From the NCBI RefSeq assembly GCF_002906155.1, contig NZ_MUJK01000009.1, positions 1 through 64,000 of the forward strand: a DNA stretch of 64,000 bases, in the 5' to 3' direction. The notes below the pieces were generated by a model. It was not told the DNA's origin. It saw only the letters and a list, made by a program, of their open reading frames with translations, and did no database searches. Below are positions 52,941 through 61,628 of this stretch, in pieces. Position 1 is the stretch's first letter. Each line of letters starts with the position of its first letter. Source of the DNA: Pseudomonas laurylsulfativorans. Lineage in GTDB: Bacteria; Pseudomonadota; Gammaproteobacteria; Pseudomonadales; Pseudomonadaceae. Made by a program: the position numbers and the translations under genes.

Positions 52941-53756
52941 TCAGTAGGCAATGAAGGACAGCGGCAGATCGCGGACCTGCACCGGCACGGGAGGCTGGTA
53001 GTGATCGTCACTGGTGAGTTCGTGAAGCAGTTCTTCGCGCAATTGGTGGAAGTCGAAGCTGCTGCGCTGGCGCGGATGCGGCAGGGCGATGTCGACCACT
53101 TGTTTGATCCGCCCCGGACGCGGCGCCATCACCACTACGCGGTCGGCGAGGAAGATCGCTTCCTCGACATCGTGGGTGACCAGCACGGTGGTGATTTTTG
53201 CCCGGGCGCGGATCGCCAACAGTTCGTCCTGCATCTGCTGGCGGGTCAGCGCATCGAGGGCACCGAAAGGTTCGTCCAGCAGCAGAATCCGTGGGCTGGC
53301 CACCAGGCCGCGAGCAATGGCCACGCGCTGCGCCATGCCGCCGGAGAGCTGGTGTGGATAGGCGCGGGCGAAGTCGCCCAGGCCCACCAACTCGATGAAA
53401 TCGCTGATGCGCTTTTGTTTTTGCGCGACGCTCAACGGTTCATTGACCAGACCCAGGCCAATGTTGTCGGCCACGCTCAGCCACGGGAACAAGCGGTGCT
53501 CCTGAAAGACAATGCCGCGTTCGCCGCCGATGCCGGTGACGGCTTTTCCGTCCACGGTGATCTGTCCACGAAAATGCGTATCGAGGCCCACCAACAGCCG
53601 CAGCAAAGTGGATTTGCCGCAACCGCTGGAGCCGACGATGGCGACGAACTCGCCTTCGGCGATGTCCAGGTTGAATTCGCGAATGGCCTCCAGTGTGAAG
53701 CCGTCGACGTCGAAGGTTTTGCCTACGTGATTGAAGCTGACAATGGGTACGTTCAT
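52941..53756 (-). CDS. atsC: Sulfate-ester ABC transporter ATP-binding protein
   Basis: Energises sulfate-ester uptake with AtsB and AtsR. The 271-residue protein has Walker A GSSGCGKST (about 42-50), a Q-loop in IVFQEHRLFPW, signature LSGGMAQRVAIARGL, Walker B ILLLDEPFGALDAL and H-loop VTHDVEEAI. Its ATG overlaps the atsB stop by 4 bp. The longer in-frame region up to 54143 lies inside atsB and is not used. Confidence 0.92.
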   Translation of the reverse strand: MNVPIVSFNHVGKTFDVDGFTLEAIREFNLDIAEGEFVAIVGSSGCGKSTLLRLLVGLDTHFRGQITVDGKAVTGIGGERGIVFQEHRLFPWLSVADNIGLGLVNEPLSVAQKQKRISDFIELVGLGDFARAYPHQLSGGMAQRVAIARGLVASPRILLLDEPFGALDALTRQQMQDELLAIRARAKITTVLVTHDVEEAIFLADRVVVMAPRPGRIKQVVDIALPHPRQRSSFDFHQLREELLHELTSDDHYQPPVPVQVRDLPLSFIAY

Positions 53757-55351
53757 GCGTGTCTCCAGCGGGTGGCGCGGATTTCCAGGCGTTGGCCAAT
53801 GAGGTTGAGCAGGGCGCCGGTCAGGCCCACCAGCAGCATGCCGGCCATGATCAGGTCCATGCGCAGCAGTTGCTGGGCGCCGATCATCTGGCTGCCGATG
53901 CCGCCATTGGACGGCATGAAATATTCGGCGCCGATGGTGCCGAGCCAGGCGTAGATCAGGCTCAGGCGAAGTCCTGCAAAAATCCCCGGGGCCGCGCCCG
54001 GCAACACCAGTCGAGCGAGGCGCTGGCGCAGATTCAGGCGCAGCACCTGCGCGGCCTCGTTGAGTTGTGGCGAGAGATTGGCGACGCTGCGTTGAGTGGC
54101 GATGAACAGCGGAAAAAAGGCGGCCAGGGCGACGAACACCCACTTGGCCAGTTCACCCAGGCCGAACCACGCAGTGAGCAGCGGCACCCAGGCGAAAATG
54201 GCGATCTGGCGAAGGGCGGCGAGGGTCGGGCCGAGCACGCGTTCACTGGTGCGCGACAACCCCAGCAGCAACCCCAAGGCAAACCCGAGCCCGCCACCGA
54301 GCAGCAATCCACCAAGGGTTCGGCCCAGGCTCAGGGCCATGCCGCCAAGCAGTGTGCCGTCGAGCAAGCCATCCCGGGTGGTCTGCAGGACGGCCAGCGG
54401 GCTGACCAGAATGTTCGCGTCAACCCATTGCTGATCCGAGGTCAGTTGCCACAACGCCAGCAGCGCCAACGGCAGCAGCCACGGTTGCAGGCGTTGCCAA
54501 CCTTGATAACGCGGCCCGCGACGGATTTCGGCGGTGGCCGGGTGCGGCCAGTGCACCAGTTTTCTGTCCAGCAGGCCGATGCCGCGATCCATCGCCACGC
54601 CGATCAAGCCGATCACCACAATGCACACGAACACAATGTCGAGCATGAACAACTGCCGCGCCCAGACCATCAGATAACCGATGCCTTCGCTGGACGCGAG
54701 CAGTTCGACAGCGAGCAGCGAGGTCCAGCCGGCGGCCAGCGCGAGGCGCACACCGGCCATGAACGCCGGCAGCGCGGCAGGCAGTACCAGGCGTCGGATC
54801 AACAAGTGCCTGGGCAGGCGCAACACGGCGGCGGCTTCGCGCAGCCTGGGTTGCGCATCGCGCACGCCGACCAGTGTGTGCAGGGTCACCGGCACCACGA
54901 TCGCCTTGATCAACACCACCAGCTTCAGCACTTCACCGATGCCGAAAAACACCATGAACAACGGAATCCAGGCCAGGGTCGGGACTTGCGCCAATCCGGC
55001 GAAGGTTGGAAATACCAAGCGCTCCAGCCGACGACTGAAACCCAGTGCCGCACCCAAAACAGCGCCGGCGCTGATCCCGGCCAGCAGCCCCCAGAACAAA
55101 CGTTGCAGGCTGATCCACAAATGGCTCCACAACTCGCCTTGGGACAATTCAACGGCGCTGTTCCAGACCAGGGTCGGCGCCGGCAGGATTTGCTCGCTCA
55201 TCCAGTGGTTGCGGCTGGCGAGCCACCAGAGCGCAAACAGGCTGAAGGGTAATAGCCAGGGCAAGAGCCGCTGGCTCAGCGTCGGCCAATGCCGTCGACC
55301 ATCAAGCCGAGGTGCGGACAGCGGCAGGCTCAGAAGGGAAACACGGGCCAT
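53753..55351 (-). CDS. atsB: Fused double-domain sulfate-ester ABC permease
   Basis: A 532-residue inner-membrane protein containing two complete SsuC-like permease domains in one chain. Domain 1 (about 25-265) has EAA loop REAAAVLRLPRHLLIRR at about 171; domain 2 (about 285-532) has NEAAQVLRLNLRQRLAR at about 431. A single polypeptide can therefore form the whole channel, as in the AtsB type. The ATG at 55351 is chosen; the open frame up to 55606 crosses a REPIN and is non-coding. Confidence 0.92.
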   Translation of the reverse strand: MARVSLLSLPLSAPRLDGRRHWPTLSQRLLPWLLPFSLFALWWLASRNHWMSEQILPAPTLVWNSAVELSQGELWSHLWISLQRLFWGLLAGISAGAVLGAALGFSRRLERLVFPTFAGLAQVPTLAWIPLFMVFFGIGEVLKLVVLIKAIVVPVTLHTLVGVRDAQPRLREAAAVLRLPRHLLIRRLVLPAALPAFMAGVRLALAAGWTSLLAVELLASSEGIGYLMVWARQLFMLDIVFVCIVVIGLIGVAMDRGIGLLDRKLVHWPHPATAEIRRGPRYQGWQRLQPWLLPLALLALWQLTSDQQWVDANILVSPLAVLQTTRDGLLDGTLLGGMALSLGRTLGGLLLGGGLGFALGLLLGLSRTSERVLGPTLAALRQIAIFAWVPLLTAWFGLGELAKWVFVALAAFFPLFIATQRSVANLSPQLNEAAQVLRLNLRQRLARLVLPGAAPGIFAGLRLSLIYAWLGTIGAEYFMPSNGGIGSQMIGAQQLLRMDLIMAGMLLVGLTGALLNLIGQRLEIRATRWRHA

Positions 55352-55399
55352 GGGTGACCTCCGTTGTCGGAATGGACGCGTCTTGAAAAACGCAGACTC

Positions 55400-55482
55400 C
55401 CTGTAGAAGCTGGCTTGCCAGCGAGGCGGTGGGTCTGACCAACCAGGTTGTCCGGGATCGCCGGCAAGCCAGCTCCTACAGG
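55400..55482. repeat. REPIN in the atsB-atsR divergent region
   Basis: CCTGTAGAAGCTGGCTTGCC and inverted GGCAAGCCAGCTCCTACAGG. The 390-bp gap 55352-55741 holds this REPIN and an AT-rich regulatory stretch (55485-55690), and no gene. Confidence 0.85.
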
Positions 55483-55493
55483 TATGTGTTTTT

Positions 55494-55501
55494 GATCTAT
55501 A
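55494..55501 (-). promoter_or_regulatory. GATCTATA element, atsB side
   Basis: GATCTATA here is the inverted copy of TATAGATC at 55635-55642, so the two face the two divergent genes symmetrically. A candidate site for the LysR regulator at 56850; see also 57878. Confidence 0.35.
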
Positions 55502-55634
55502 AAAATTCAAATAAATGCTATTTAGAGATAAGCGAGACCATTTAAGGCCTCCATCAGCCGCTGTATCCAATGCATTCGAAGAATATTTTCGATGCTGCCA
55601 AGGCATACCTGGCGGAGAGGCCCGCAGGTGTTGA

Positions 55635-55653
55635 TATAGATCGATATGATCTA
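55635..55653 (+). promoter_or_regulatory. TAGATC-GATAT-GATCTA inverted repeat, atsR side
   Basis: TAGATC (55637-55642) and GATCTA (55648-55653) are exact inverted arms about 90 bp before atsR. The palindrome TAGATCTA recurs before atsK. Regulator binding is inferred. Confidence 0.45.
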
Positions 55654-55741
55654 AAAATGTGAATTTATAGTATTTAAGTGCTGGATCTACTTGGGCCTAC
55701 TTTCGGCTCCTCAACGCCCGTTGCCCCAAGGAGCCGCACCC

Positions 55742-56755
55742 ATGAACCTTCCCTTCAAGCGCGTCATCAGCCTGTTCGCAGTACCGGCCCTGGCGGGTCT
55801 GTTGGCCCTCACTGCCAATGCCGGTGAACTCAAGGAAATCCGCATCGCCGTGCCGGACCTGAGCGCCGGTACCCAGCACAGTGGTGGCGGTGTGGTGGAT
55901 GTGCTGCGCGATCAACAGATCTTCGAAAAGGCTTTCGCCGACCAGGGCATCAAGATTCAGTGGAGCTTCTTCAAGGGCGCAGGCCCGGTGATCAATGAGG
56001 CGTTCGCCAACGGTCAGGTTGACCTGGCCTACCTCGGCGATCTGGCGGCCATCATCGGCAAGTCCAATGGTCTGGACACGCGGTTGCTCAGCGCCTCGGC
56101 GCGCGGGGTGAAGCACTACCTCGGCGTGGTGCCGGGTTCGGGGATCAAGACCCTGCAAGACCTCAAGGGCAAACGCGTGGCCATCTTCCGTGGCACTGCC
56201 AGCCAGTTGTCCTTCGACGCGGCGCTGGCCAGTCAGGGCTTGAGCGAGAAGGATGTGAAAGTCATCAATCTGGACTTCAACGCGGCGGTCGCGGCACTGG
56301 CGGCGAAGCAGATCGATGCTTCGTGGGGCGGTTCCGGGCTCACGGGGTTGCAGGCCAAGGGGCTGGCCGAGTTGCCACTGAGTACCAAGGACCTGGGTGG
56401 CGCCGGTAGCGTGCAGGCGGTGTTGGTGGGGACCGGGAAGTTTGTCGACGAGCATCCCGAGGCCGTGGCGAAATTGCTCAAGGCTCAGCAGCAGGCAGTG
56501 GCGTGGCTGACCCAGGACAGCAACAAGGACGCCTACGTTCAGCTGGTATCGGGGCTGGCGAGTTATCCACCGGTGATTCTCAGCCAGGATTTGAAGGATC
56601 AGAAGTTGAGTGAGGTGTTCCCTTCGACGCTTGATCCGGTGTTCCTGGGTAAATTGCAGGATGCCGTGGACCTGGCTTCGCAGCAGAAGCTGATTCGCAA
56701 GTCGTTCAAGGTCAGTGATTGGGTGGTGCCGGAGTTGGCGGCTGCCAAGCTTTGA
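55742..56755 (+). CDS. atsR: Periplasmic sulfate-ester-binding protein
   Basis: Captures sulfate esters for AtsBC. The 337-residue protein has a signal peptide (MNLPFKRVISLFAVPALAGLL... to about residue 26) and an SsuA-like fold (IRIAVPDLSAGTQHSGGGVV; FKGAGPVINEAFANGQVDLA). Despite its historical name it is a binding protein and not a regulator. AAGGAG precedes the ATG. It is transcribed away from atsBCA, so expression of binding protein and permease can differ. Confidence 0.9.
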   Translation: MNLPFKRVISLFAVPALAGLLALTANAGELKEIRIAVPDLSAGTQHSGGGVVDVLRDQQIFEKAFADQGIKIQWSFFKGAGPVINEAFANGQVDLAYLGDLAAIIGKSNGLDTRLLSASARGVKHYLGVVPGSGIKTLQDLKGKRVAIFRGTASQLSFDAALASQGLSEKDVKVINLDFNAAVAALAAKQIDASWGGSGLTGLQAKGLAELPLSTKDLGGAGSVQAVLVGTGKFVDEHPEAVAKLLKAQQQAVAWLTQDSNKDAYVQLVSGLASYPPVILSQDLKDQKLSEVFPSTLDPVFLGKLQDAVDLASQQKLIRKSFKVSDWVVPELAAAKL

Positions 56756-56776
56756 ATTGTCGGCGTCTGAGCGGGC

Positions 56777-56850
56777 CTCATCGCTGGTAAGCCAGCTCCT
56801 ACAAGGGTCACCGCGTCCCTGTAGGCGCTGGCTTGCCAGCGATAGGACCC
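56777..56850. repeat. REPIN between atsR and the lysR gene
   Basis: CATCGCTGGTAAGCCAGCTC and inverted GGCGCTGGCTTGCCAGCGAT, ending at the stop codon of the convergent regulator gene. Confidence 0.85.
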
Positions 56851-57770
56851 TAAACCGCGACGCTGATCTGCTGCCTGTCCACCGCCACCAACGTCTCGAT
56901 CATCGCCCGCGCCGCCGGTGACAACCGGAACCCCGTGCGGCTGACGATCCCGCATCGTGCATTCATGCTTTCGATGTTCTGCGGCAGATTGCGCCAGTGC
57001 AGCAGCACCAGCGAACCCTGGGCAATGTCCTCGATGAACGCCTCCTCCGTGCCCACGCCGATGGCGTTGGATTGCAGCACCACTTTCACCAGTGCCGGGA
57101 AATGTTCGGTCTGGATGCTCGGCGAAAAATCCACCCGGCCACTGAGGTTTGCCAGCAGCTTGCGAATGCCTGGCGGGATCATCGTGGTCGCCAGCGGGTA
57201 ATCGAACATGTCGTTGGTCGACAGGCTCTCCTTGGCCAGCAGCGGATGCCCGGGGCGGCAGAAAAACACGCCGCGCTTGGGCGTCAGAGCCTGGGTCTGG
57301 AAGTTCGGGTCGGTCTCGAAATGGCGGATGTCGGCGATGAAGAATTCGATCTCTTCACGGCTCAGGGCGCGACTGAGTTTTTCCCAGTTATCCACCTCGA
57401 AGCAGGTGCGCACTCTCGGGTGCGCGTTGATGAATTGCGCCACCGCATCCGGCACCAGTTTCACCGCCGGTGCCGGGCCGCAGCCGAAGCGCAGCTCACC
57501 GGCATCGAGCTTGGTCATCTGCGTCACTTCACTGCTGAGCAACGCCGCACCCTGCACCAGGCTGCGGGCATGTTGCAGCACCACCAGGCCTTCGGGGGTG
57601 GGGCGCAAATCCTTGTTGCCACGGTCCACCAGGACGCAGCCGAACTCGTGCTCAAGCCCCTGAATACTGCGGCTGAAGGCAGGCTGGGTAATGCCCATGG
57701 CCTCGGCGGCGCGCACGAAACTGCGGTGTTCGTCGAGGGCGATGAAGTAACGCAACTGGCGAAGATCCAT
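56850..57770 (-). CDS. sftR: LysR-family regulator of sulfate-ester genes
   Basis: Regulator of 306 residues. A winged-helix domain (about 1-60; RAAEAMGITQPAFSRSIQGLE) is followed by a CysB/CbbR-like effector domain. It is divergent from atsK, as sftR is in P. putida S-313, where SftR is needed for sulfate-ester use. The ATG at 57770 (MDLRQLRYF) has GGAAAAG at proper distance; the ATG at 57785 has no usable site. Confidence 0.87.
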   Translation of the reverse strand: MDLRQLRYFIALDEHRSFVRAAEAMGITQPAFSRSIQGLEHEFGCVLVDRGNKDLRPTPEGLVVLQHARSLVQGAALLSSEVTQMTKLDAGELRFGCGPAPAVKLVPDAVAQFINAHPRVRTCFEVDNWEKLSRALSREEIEFFIADIRHFETDPNFQTQALTPKRGVFFCRPGHPLLAKESLSTNDMFDYPLATTMIPPGIRKLLANLSGRVDFSPSIQTEHFPALVKVVLQSNAIGVGTEEAFIEDIAQGSLVLLHWRNLPQNIESMNARCGIVSRTGFRLSPAARAMIETLVAVDRQQISVAV

Positions 57771-57844
57771 ATGCTTTTCCGGCATCCTAAAAATAGCTCG
57801 AAGGCATTTGCGACGAGGGTTGACTGAGGTTTTAAATGCAACCT

Positions 57845-57880
57845 CTTATTCCGTCAACGAAGCATGTAGATATCTATTAG
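57845..57880 (+). promoter_or_regulatory. Candidate sulfur-starvation promoter of atsK
   Basis: TTATTCCGTCAACGAAGCAT (57846-57865) resembles the motifs at 10706 and 63829; a -10-like TATTAG lies at 57875-57880. Confidence 0.45.
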
Positions 57881-57885
57881 ATCTA
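57878..57885. promoter_or_regulatory. TAGATCTA palindrome in the sftR-atsK gap
   Basis: An 8-bp perfect palindrome within a longer imperfect one (CTATTAGATCTAAATAG, 57874-57890), related to the site before atsR. Candidate SftR site. Confidence 0.45.
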
Positions 57886-57953
57886 AATAGAATATAGATA
57901 GAGCAGTGTTTCGCGGCCGGTTCAACCGCAAGCAGTCTGATGAGGGTCTACCC

Positions 57954-58874
57954 ATGAGCAATGCCGCTATCGCTGTAAAACCCGCTGTCCATGCGCTTGA
58001 AATCCACCCGGTGGCCGGTCGCATCGGTGCCGAAATCCGTGGCGTACAGCTTTCCGGCGAGCTGGATGCAGCCACCGTCGAAGCCATTCAACAGGCACTG
58101 CTGCAATACAAAGTGATCTTCTTCCGCGAGCAGACCCAGCTCGACGATCAGCGTCAGGAGGCGTTCGCCCATCTGTTAGGCGAGCCGGTGGCGCACCCGA
58201 CCGTGCCGGTGCGCGAAGGCACGCGTTTTCTGCTGGAACTGGACGGTGCCGAAGGTCAGCGCGCCAGCTCCTGGCACACCGACGTGACCTTCGTCGAGGC
58301 CTACCCGAAAGCCTCGATCCTGCGCTCGGTGGTGGCCCCGGCTTTCGGCGGCGACACCCTGTGGGCCAACACCGCCACCGCCTACGACGGGTTGTCGGCG
58401 GAGCTGCGTGAGCTGGCCGACAAACTGGTTGCCGTGCACAGCAACGAATACGACTACGCAGGCGTCAGGCCAGACGTGTCGGCGGAGAAGCTGGAGCGCT
58501 ATCGCAAGATCTTCACCTCGACTGTCTACGAGACCGAACACCCGGTGGTTCGCGTGCACCCGATCAGCGGCGAGAAGAGCCTGTTGCTGGGGCATTTCGT
58601 CAAGCGCATCAAGGGCTATTCCCAGGCCGATTCGGCGCACCTGTTCGGCTTGCTGCAGAGCCATGTGATCCGCCAGGAAAACATCGTGCGCTGGCGCTGG
58701 AAGGCGGGCGATGTGGCGATCTGGGATAACCGCTCCACCCAGCATTACGCGGTGGATGACTACGGCACTCAAGACCGGATCGTGCGGCGGGTGACGCTCA
58801 AGGGCGAAGTGCCGGTGGGTGTGAATGGGCAGGTCAGCCAGACCGTGAAAGGGCCGGACATCGGCGGCGTCTGA
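57954..58874 (+). CDS. atsK: Alkylsulfatase, Fe(II)/2-oxoglutarate-dependent
   Basis: Oxidises alkyl sulfate esters next to the ester oxygen, giving an aldehyde and sulfate. The 306-residue TauD-family enzyme has the metal triad H108, D110 (SSWHTDVTF) and H264 (NRSTQHYAVD), and R275/R279 for 2-oxoglutarate. These residue numbers match those of the P. putida S-313 AtsK structure as I remember it. The ATG at 57954 follows GAGGG. It sits between sftR and the receptor gene, as in S-313. Confidence 0.94.
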   Translation: MSNAAIAVKPAVHALEIHPVAGRIGAEIRGVQLSGELDAATVEAIQQALLQYKVIFFREQTQLDDQRQEAFAHLLGEPVAHPTVPVREGTRFLLELDGAEGQRASSWHTDVTFVEAYPKASILRSVVAPAFGGDTLWANTATAYDGLSAELRELADKLVAVHSNEYDYAGVRPDVSAEKLERYRKIFTSTVYETEHPVVRVHPISGEKSLLLGHFVKRIKGYSQADSAHLFGLLQSHVIRQENIVRWRWKAGDVAIWDNRSTQHYAVDDYGTQDRIVRRVTLKGEVPVGVNGQVSQTVKGPDIGGV

Positions 58875-58880
58875 CCTGAC

Positions 58881-58961
58881 CCCATCGCCAGCAGGCTGGC
58901 TCCCACTGGGGATCTCCATTGCTCACAAATCCCCTGTAAGAGCGAGCTTGCTCGCGATGGC
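58881..58961. repeat. REPIN between atsK and the receptor gene
   Basis: CCATCGCCAGCAGGCTGGCT at the left; GAGCGAGCTTGCTCGCGATG at the right. The two halves belong to different REP subtypes. Confidence 0.7.
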
Positions 58962-59007
58962 GGCCTACCAAGCGACAAAGAACTTTTCTGATCGGGAACC
59001 CCGCCTT

Positions 59008-61368
59008 ATGAGTCCGTTGCACCTTGCTCAAACCTCGTCACCCCAACGGCTCAAACGCCTGCCACTGGCTCTGTTACTGGCAGGAAGCGCCGGTTGGACC
59101 CAAGGCTATGCAGCCGACAGCGCCACACCTGCAACCCCGCCCGCAAAAACCGCCACGGCCGACAGTGCGCAACTGGAAACCGTGACGGTGACCACCCGCC
59201 GCCGCGAAGAAAGTTCGCAGGACGTACCGACGCCGATGAGCGTGGTCAGCGGCCAGACCCTGGAGGCCCAGCGGGTTTATCGCATTCAGGATTTGCAGCA
59301 ACTGGTGCCCAGCGTCAACGTCGCCTACATGCATGCGCGTCAGTCCAGCGTGTCGATTCGTGGCCTGGGCAACAACCCGGCCAGCGATGGCCTGGAAGGC
59401 AGTGTCGGCCTGTACATCGACAACGTTTACCTCGGCCGGCCGGGCATGGCGGTGTTCGACCTGATGGACATCGAGCAGCTCGAAGTGCTGCGCGGTCCGC
59501 AAGGCACCCTGTTCGGTAAAAACACCACCGCCGGTGTAATCAACATCAGCACTCGTGCGCCCACGTTTACCCCGGAACGCAGCATCGAATCTTCGGTGGG
59601 CGAGGACGGTTATTTCCAGACCAAGGGCACGATTTCCGGCCCGCTGAATGACGAGCTGGCCGGGCGCTTTTCTGCGTATCGCACCCGTAGCGACGGTGAC
59701 ATCAAGAACGAATTCGACGGCCACGATTTGAATGGCGGCTCCCGCGATGGCTTCCGTGGCCAGTTACTGTTCAAGCCCAACGAGTCATTCAACCTGCGCT
59801 GGATCGGCGACTACAACGAGGAGGATTCCAGCGCCGGTACCCGCGTATTGTTCAACACCGGGCCGACCATCAATGGCACCAACCTTTACCAGGCACGGGC
59901 CAATGCAGCGGGTGCGACACTGGTTGACGGCACGCACCGCAAGGTCAACCTGAACAACGACCAGCACGTCACCGTGCATCAGGGCGGTACGTCGGTCGAG
60001 GCCAACTGGACGCTGCCGAGCGACTTCACCCTGACCTCCATCAGCTCCTATCGCTGGTGGAATTTCACCCCGCGCAATGATGACGGCCTGAACGCAACCG
60101 CCTTCTACAACGCCGGCGTTTCGGTGGAAGATAAGCAGTACTCCCAGGAGTTTCGTCTGGCGTCGCCTACCGGCGGATTCTTCGATTACGTGCTGGGCGC
60201 CTACTACTTCGGCTCCAACCTGGACAACAAATCCTTCACCTTTTACGGCCCGCAAGCGGACATCTGGAGTGGCACGCCCACCGGTGCGCTGAACAACATT
60301 GACAGTGTCGGCAACGGTCATATCGAAACCAACAGCTTCGCGCTGTTCGCCCAAGGCACGTGGCACCTGACCGAGCGCCTGGATTTCACCGCTGGCCTGC
60401 GCGGCACCTATGAAGAGAAAAACGCCTGGGTGACCCGCAATGCACCCGCCGGTGGCGTCGCGGTCACCGGTGCGGCGGCCGCGTCACGCCGCGCGCGTGC
60501 GGGGGCCTACGATTCCGGCGATCTGAACCAGTACAGCTCCAGTCCTTCGGGCCTGTTGAACCTCAGCTATCGCCTCACCGACGACCTGCTCACCTACGCC
60601 ACGTTGTCCCACGGCGAAAAATCCGGTGGGGTCAACCTGGCCGTTGGCACGGCGCCGGTGGCCGGTGCCGACTCGTTGCTGATCGGCACCGAGCGCGCCA
60701 ACAACGCCGAGCTCGGTTTCAAGAGCACCCTGTGGGACCGTCGCCTGCAACTCAACGCCAACCTGTTCTGGACCCAGGTCAACGGCTATCAGACCAACGC
60801 CTACGACGACGTCAACCGCGTGCAGTACCTGACCAACGCCGGCTCGGTGCGCTCCCGTGGCGTGGAGTTCGAGAGCACCGTGCTTCCGTTGCGCGGCCTG
60901 ACGCTGAACATCAACGGCTCGTACAACGACGTCAGTTACCTCTCGTACAAGGACGCGCCTTGCCCGCCGGAAGTCAGCCTGGCGCCGGGTGCTCCGGCGT
61001 CCTGCGACCTCAGTGGCCATCAAGTGGTCGGCGCCTCGAAATGGATCGGCAATGCCAACGGCGAATACAAGTGGAACCTGAGCAACGGTTTCGAGGAATA
61101 CGTCACTGCCAGCTATGCGTTCCGCTCCAAAGCGGTGGGCACGGTGGAAGACTCCGACTTCGGGCAGATCCCGAGTTATGCGGTGGTCAACCTGTCCACC
61201 GGTCTGCGCGGCGACTTCAACCAGGGGCAGTGGGACGTTTCGCTGTGGCTGAAAAACGCCTTCGACAAAACCTACTACACGACGCTGTGGACGGCTGCCA
61301 ACGGTGGTTATGAAGGCTTGCTCGGCACACCACGGACGCTGGGCGTGACCGGTCGATATGACTTCTGA
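59008..61368 (+). CDS. sftP: TonB-dependent outer-membrane receptor of the sulfate-ester cluster
   Basis: Active outer-membrane importer, 786 residues. A signal peptide (to about residue 28), a TonB-box-like ETVTVTTRRRE (about 50-60), a plug domain (about 65-175; VSIRGLGNN, LRGPQGTLFGKNTTAGVINI) and a 22-strand barrel follow, ending LGVTGRYDF with the terminal aromatic. It resembles FecA/siderophore receptors, but its place after sftR-atsK, matching sftP of P. putida S-313, argues for sulfate esters as ligands. tonB-exbBD follow. Confidence 0.87.
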   Translation: MSPLHLAQTSSPQRLKRLPLALLLAGSAGWTQGYAADSATPATPPAKTATADSAQLETVTVTTRRREESSQDVPTPMSVVSGQTLEAQRVYRIQDLQQLVPSVNVAYMHARQSSVSIRGLGNNPASDGLEGSVGLYIDNVYLGRPGMAVFDLMDIEQLEVLRGPQGTLFGKNTTAGVINISTRAPTFTPERSIESSVGEDGYFQTKGTISGPLNDELAGRFSAYRTRSDGDIKNEFDGHDLNGGSRDGFRGQLLFKPNESFNLRWIGDYNEEDSSAGTRVLFNTGPTINGTNLYQARANAAGATLVDGTHRKVNLNNDQHVTVHQGGTSVEANWTLPSDFTLTSISSYRWWNFTPRNDDGLNATAFYNAGVSVEDKQYSQEFRLASPTGGFFDYVLGAYYFGSNLDNKSFTFYGPQADIWSGTPTGALNNIDSVGNGHIETNSFALFAQGTWHLTERLDFTAGLRGTYEEKNAWVTRNAPAGGVAVTGAAAASRRARAGAYDSGDLNQYSSSPSGLLNLSYRLTDDLLTYATLSHGEKSGGVNLAVGTAPVAGADSLLIGTERANNAELGFKSTLWDRRLQLNANLFWTQVNGYQTNAYDDVNRVQYLTNAGSVRSRGVEFESTVLPLRGLTLNINGSYNDVSYLSYKDAPCPPEVSLAPGAPASCDLSGHQVVGASKWIGNANGEYKWNLSNGFEEYVTASYAFRSKAVGTVEDSDFGQIPSYAVVNLSTGLRGDFNQGQWDVSLWLKNAFDKTYYTTLWTAANGGYEGLLGTPRTLGVTGRYDF

Positions 61369-61434
61369 CGGCGAAAATGCATGCCTCGAATGAATACTTT
61401 CAATGCAGGCAAGGCATCGGTTTTTCGTCATCGG

Positions 61435-61463
61435 GCCAGAGCCCTTGTATCGCGGGCTCTGGC
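61435..61463 (+). terminator. Strong hairpin after the receptor gene
   Basis: GCCAGAGCCC and GGGCTCTGGC are exact 10-bp arms around a 9-nt loop, about 65 bp after the sftP stop. No T-run follows, so attenuation or RNA stabilisation is as likely as termination. The remainder of 61369-61628 is AT-rich (61470-61530) and may hold the tonB promoter. Confidence 0.5.
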
Positions 61464-61628
61464 GGTAAACGAAAGGTTTATATATGCGCTTATGGTCTAA
61501 GTATGTCTTTAAAAATTACTTTAAGAACTAAGCGTTCCAGCCAATGATTTCTCCACCGAGATGTTGTCGGGGGGATGTTCAAGACGACGTTTCGGGTAAT
61601 CCGCAAAGAGACCGCAGGGAGTGAAGCA

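Noticed and set aside
53757..54143. Longer start for atsC at 54143
   Set aside because: It would lie entirely within atsB in another frame; the ATG at 53756 has the standard 4-bp overlap and begins the conserved domain.
53759..55252. Plus-strand frame of 497 codons
   Set aside because: Antisense to the fused permease gene and Gln/His-rich without any recognisable domain.
55352..55606. Longer start for atsB upstream of 55351
   Set aside because: The extension reads through a REPIN and AT-rich promoter DNA and is not permease-like.
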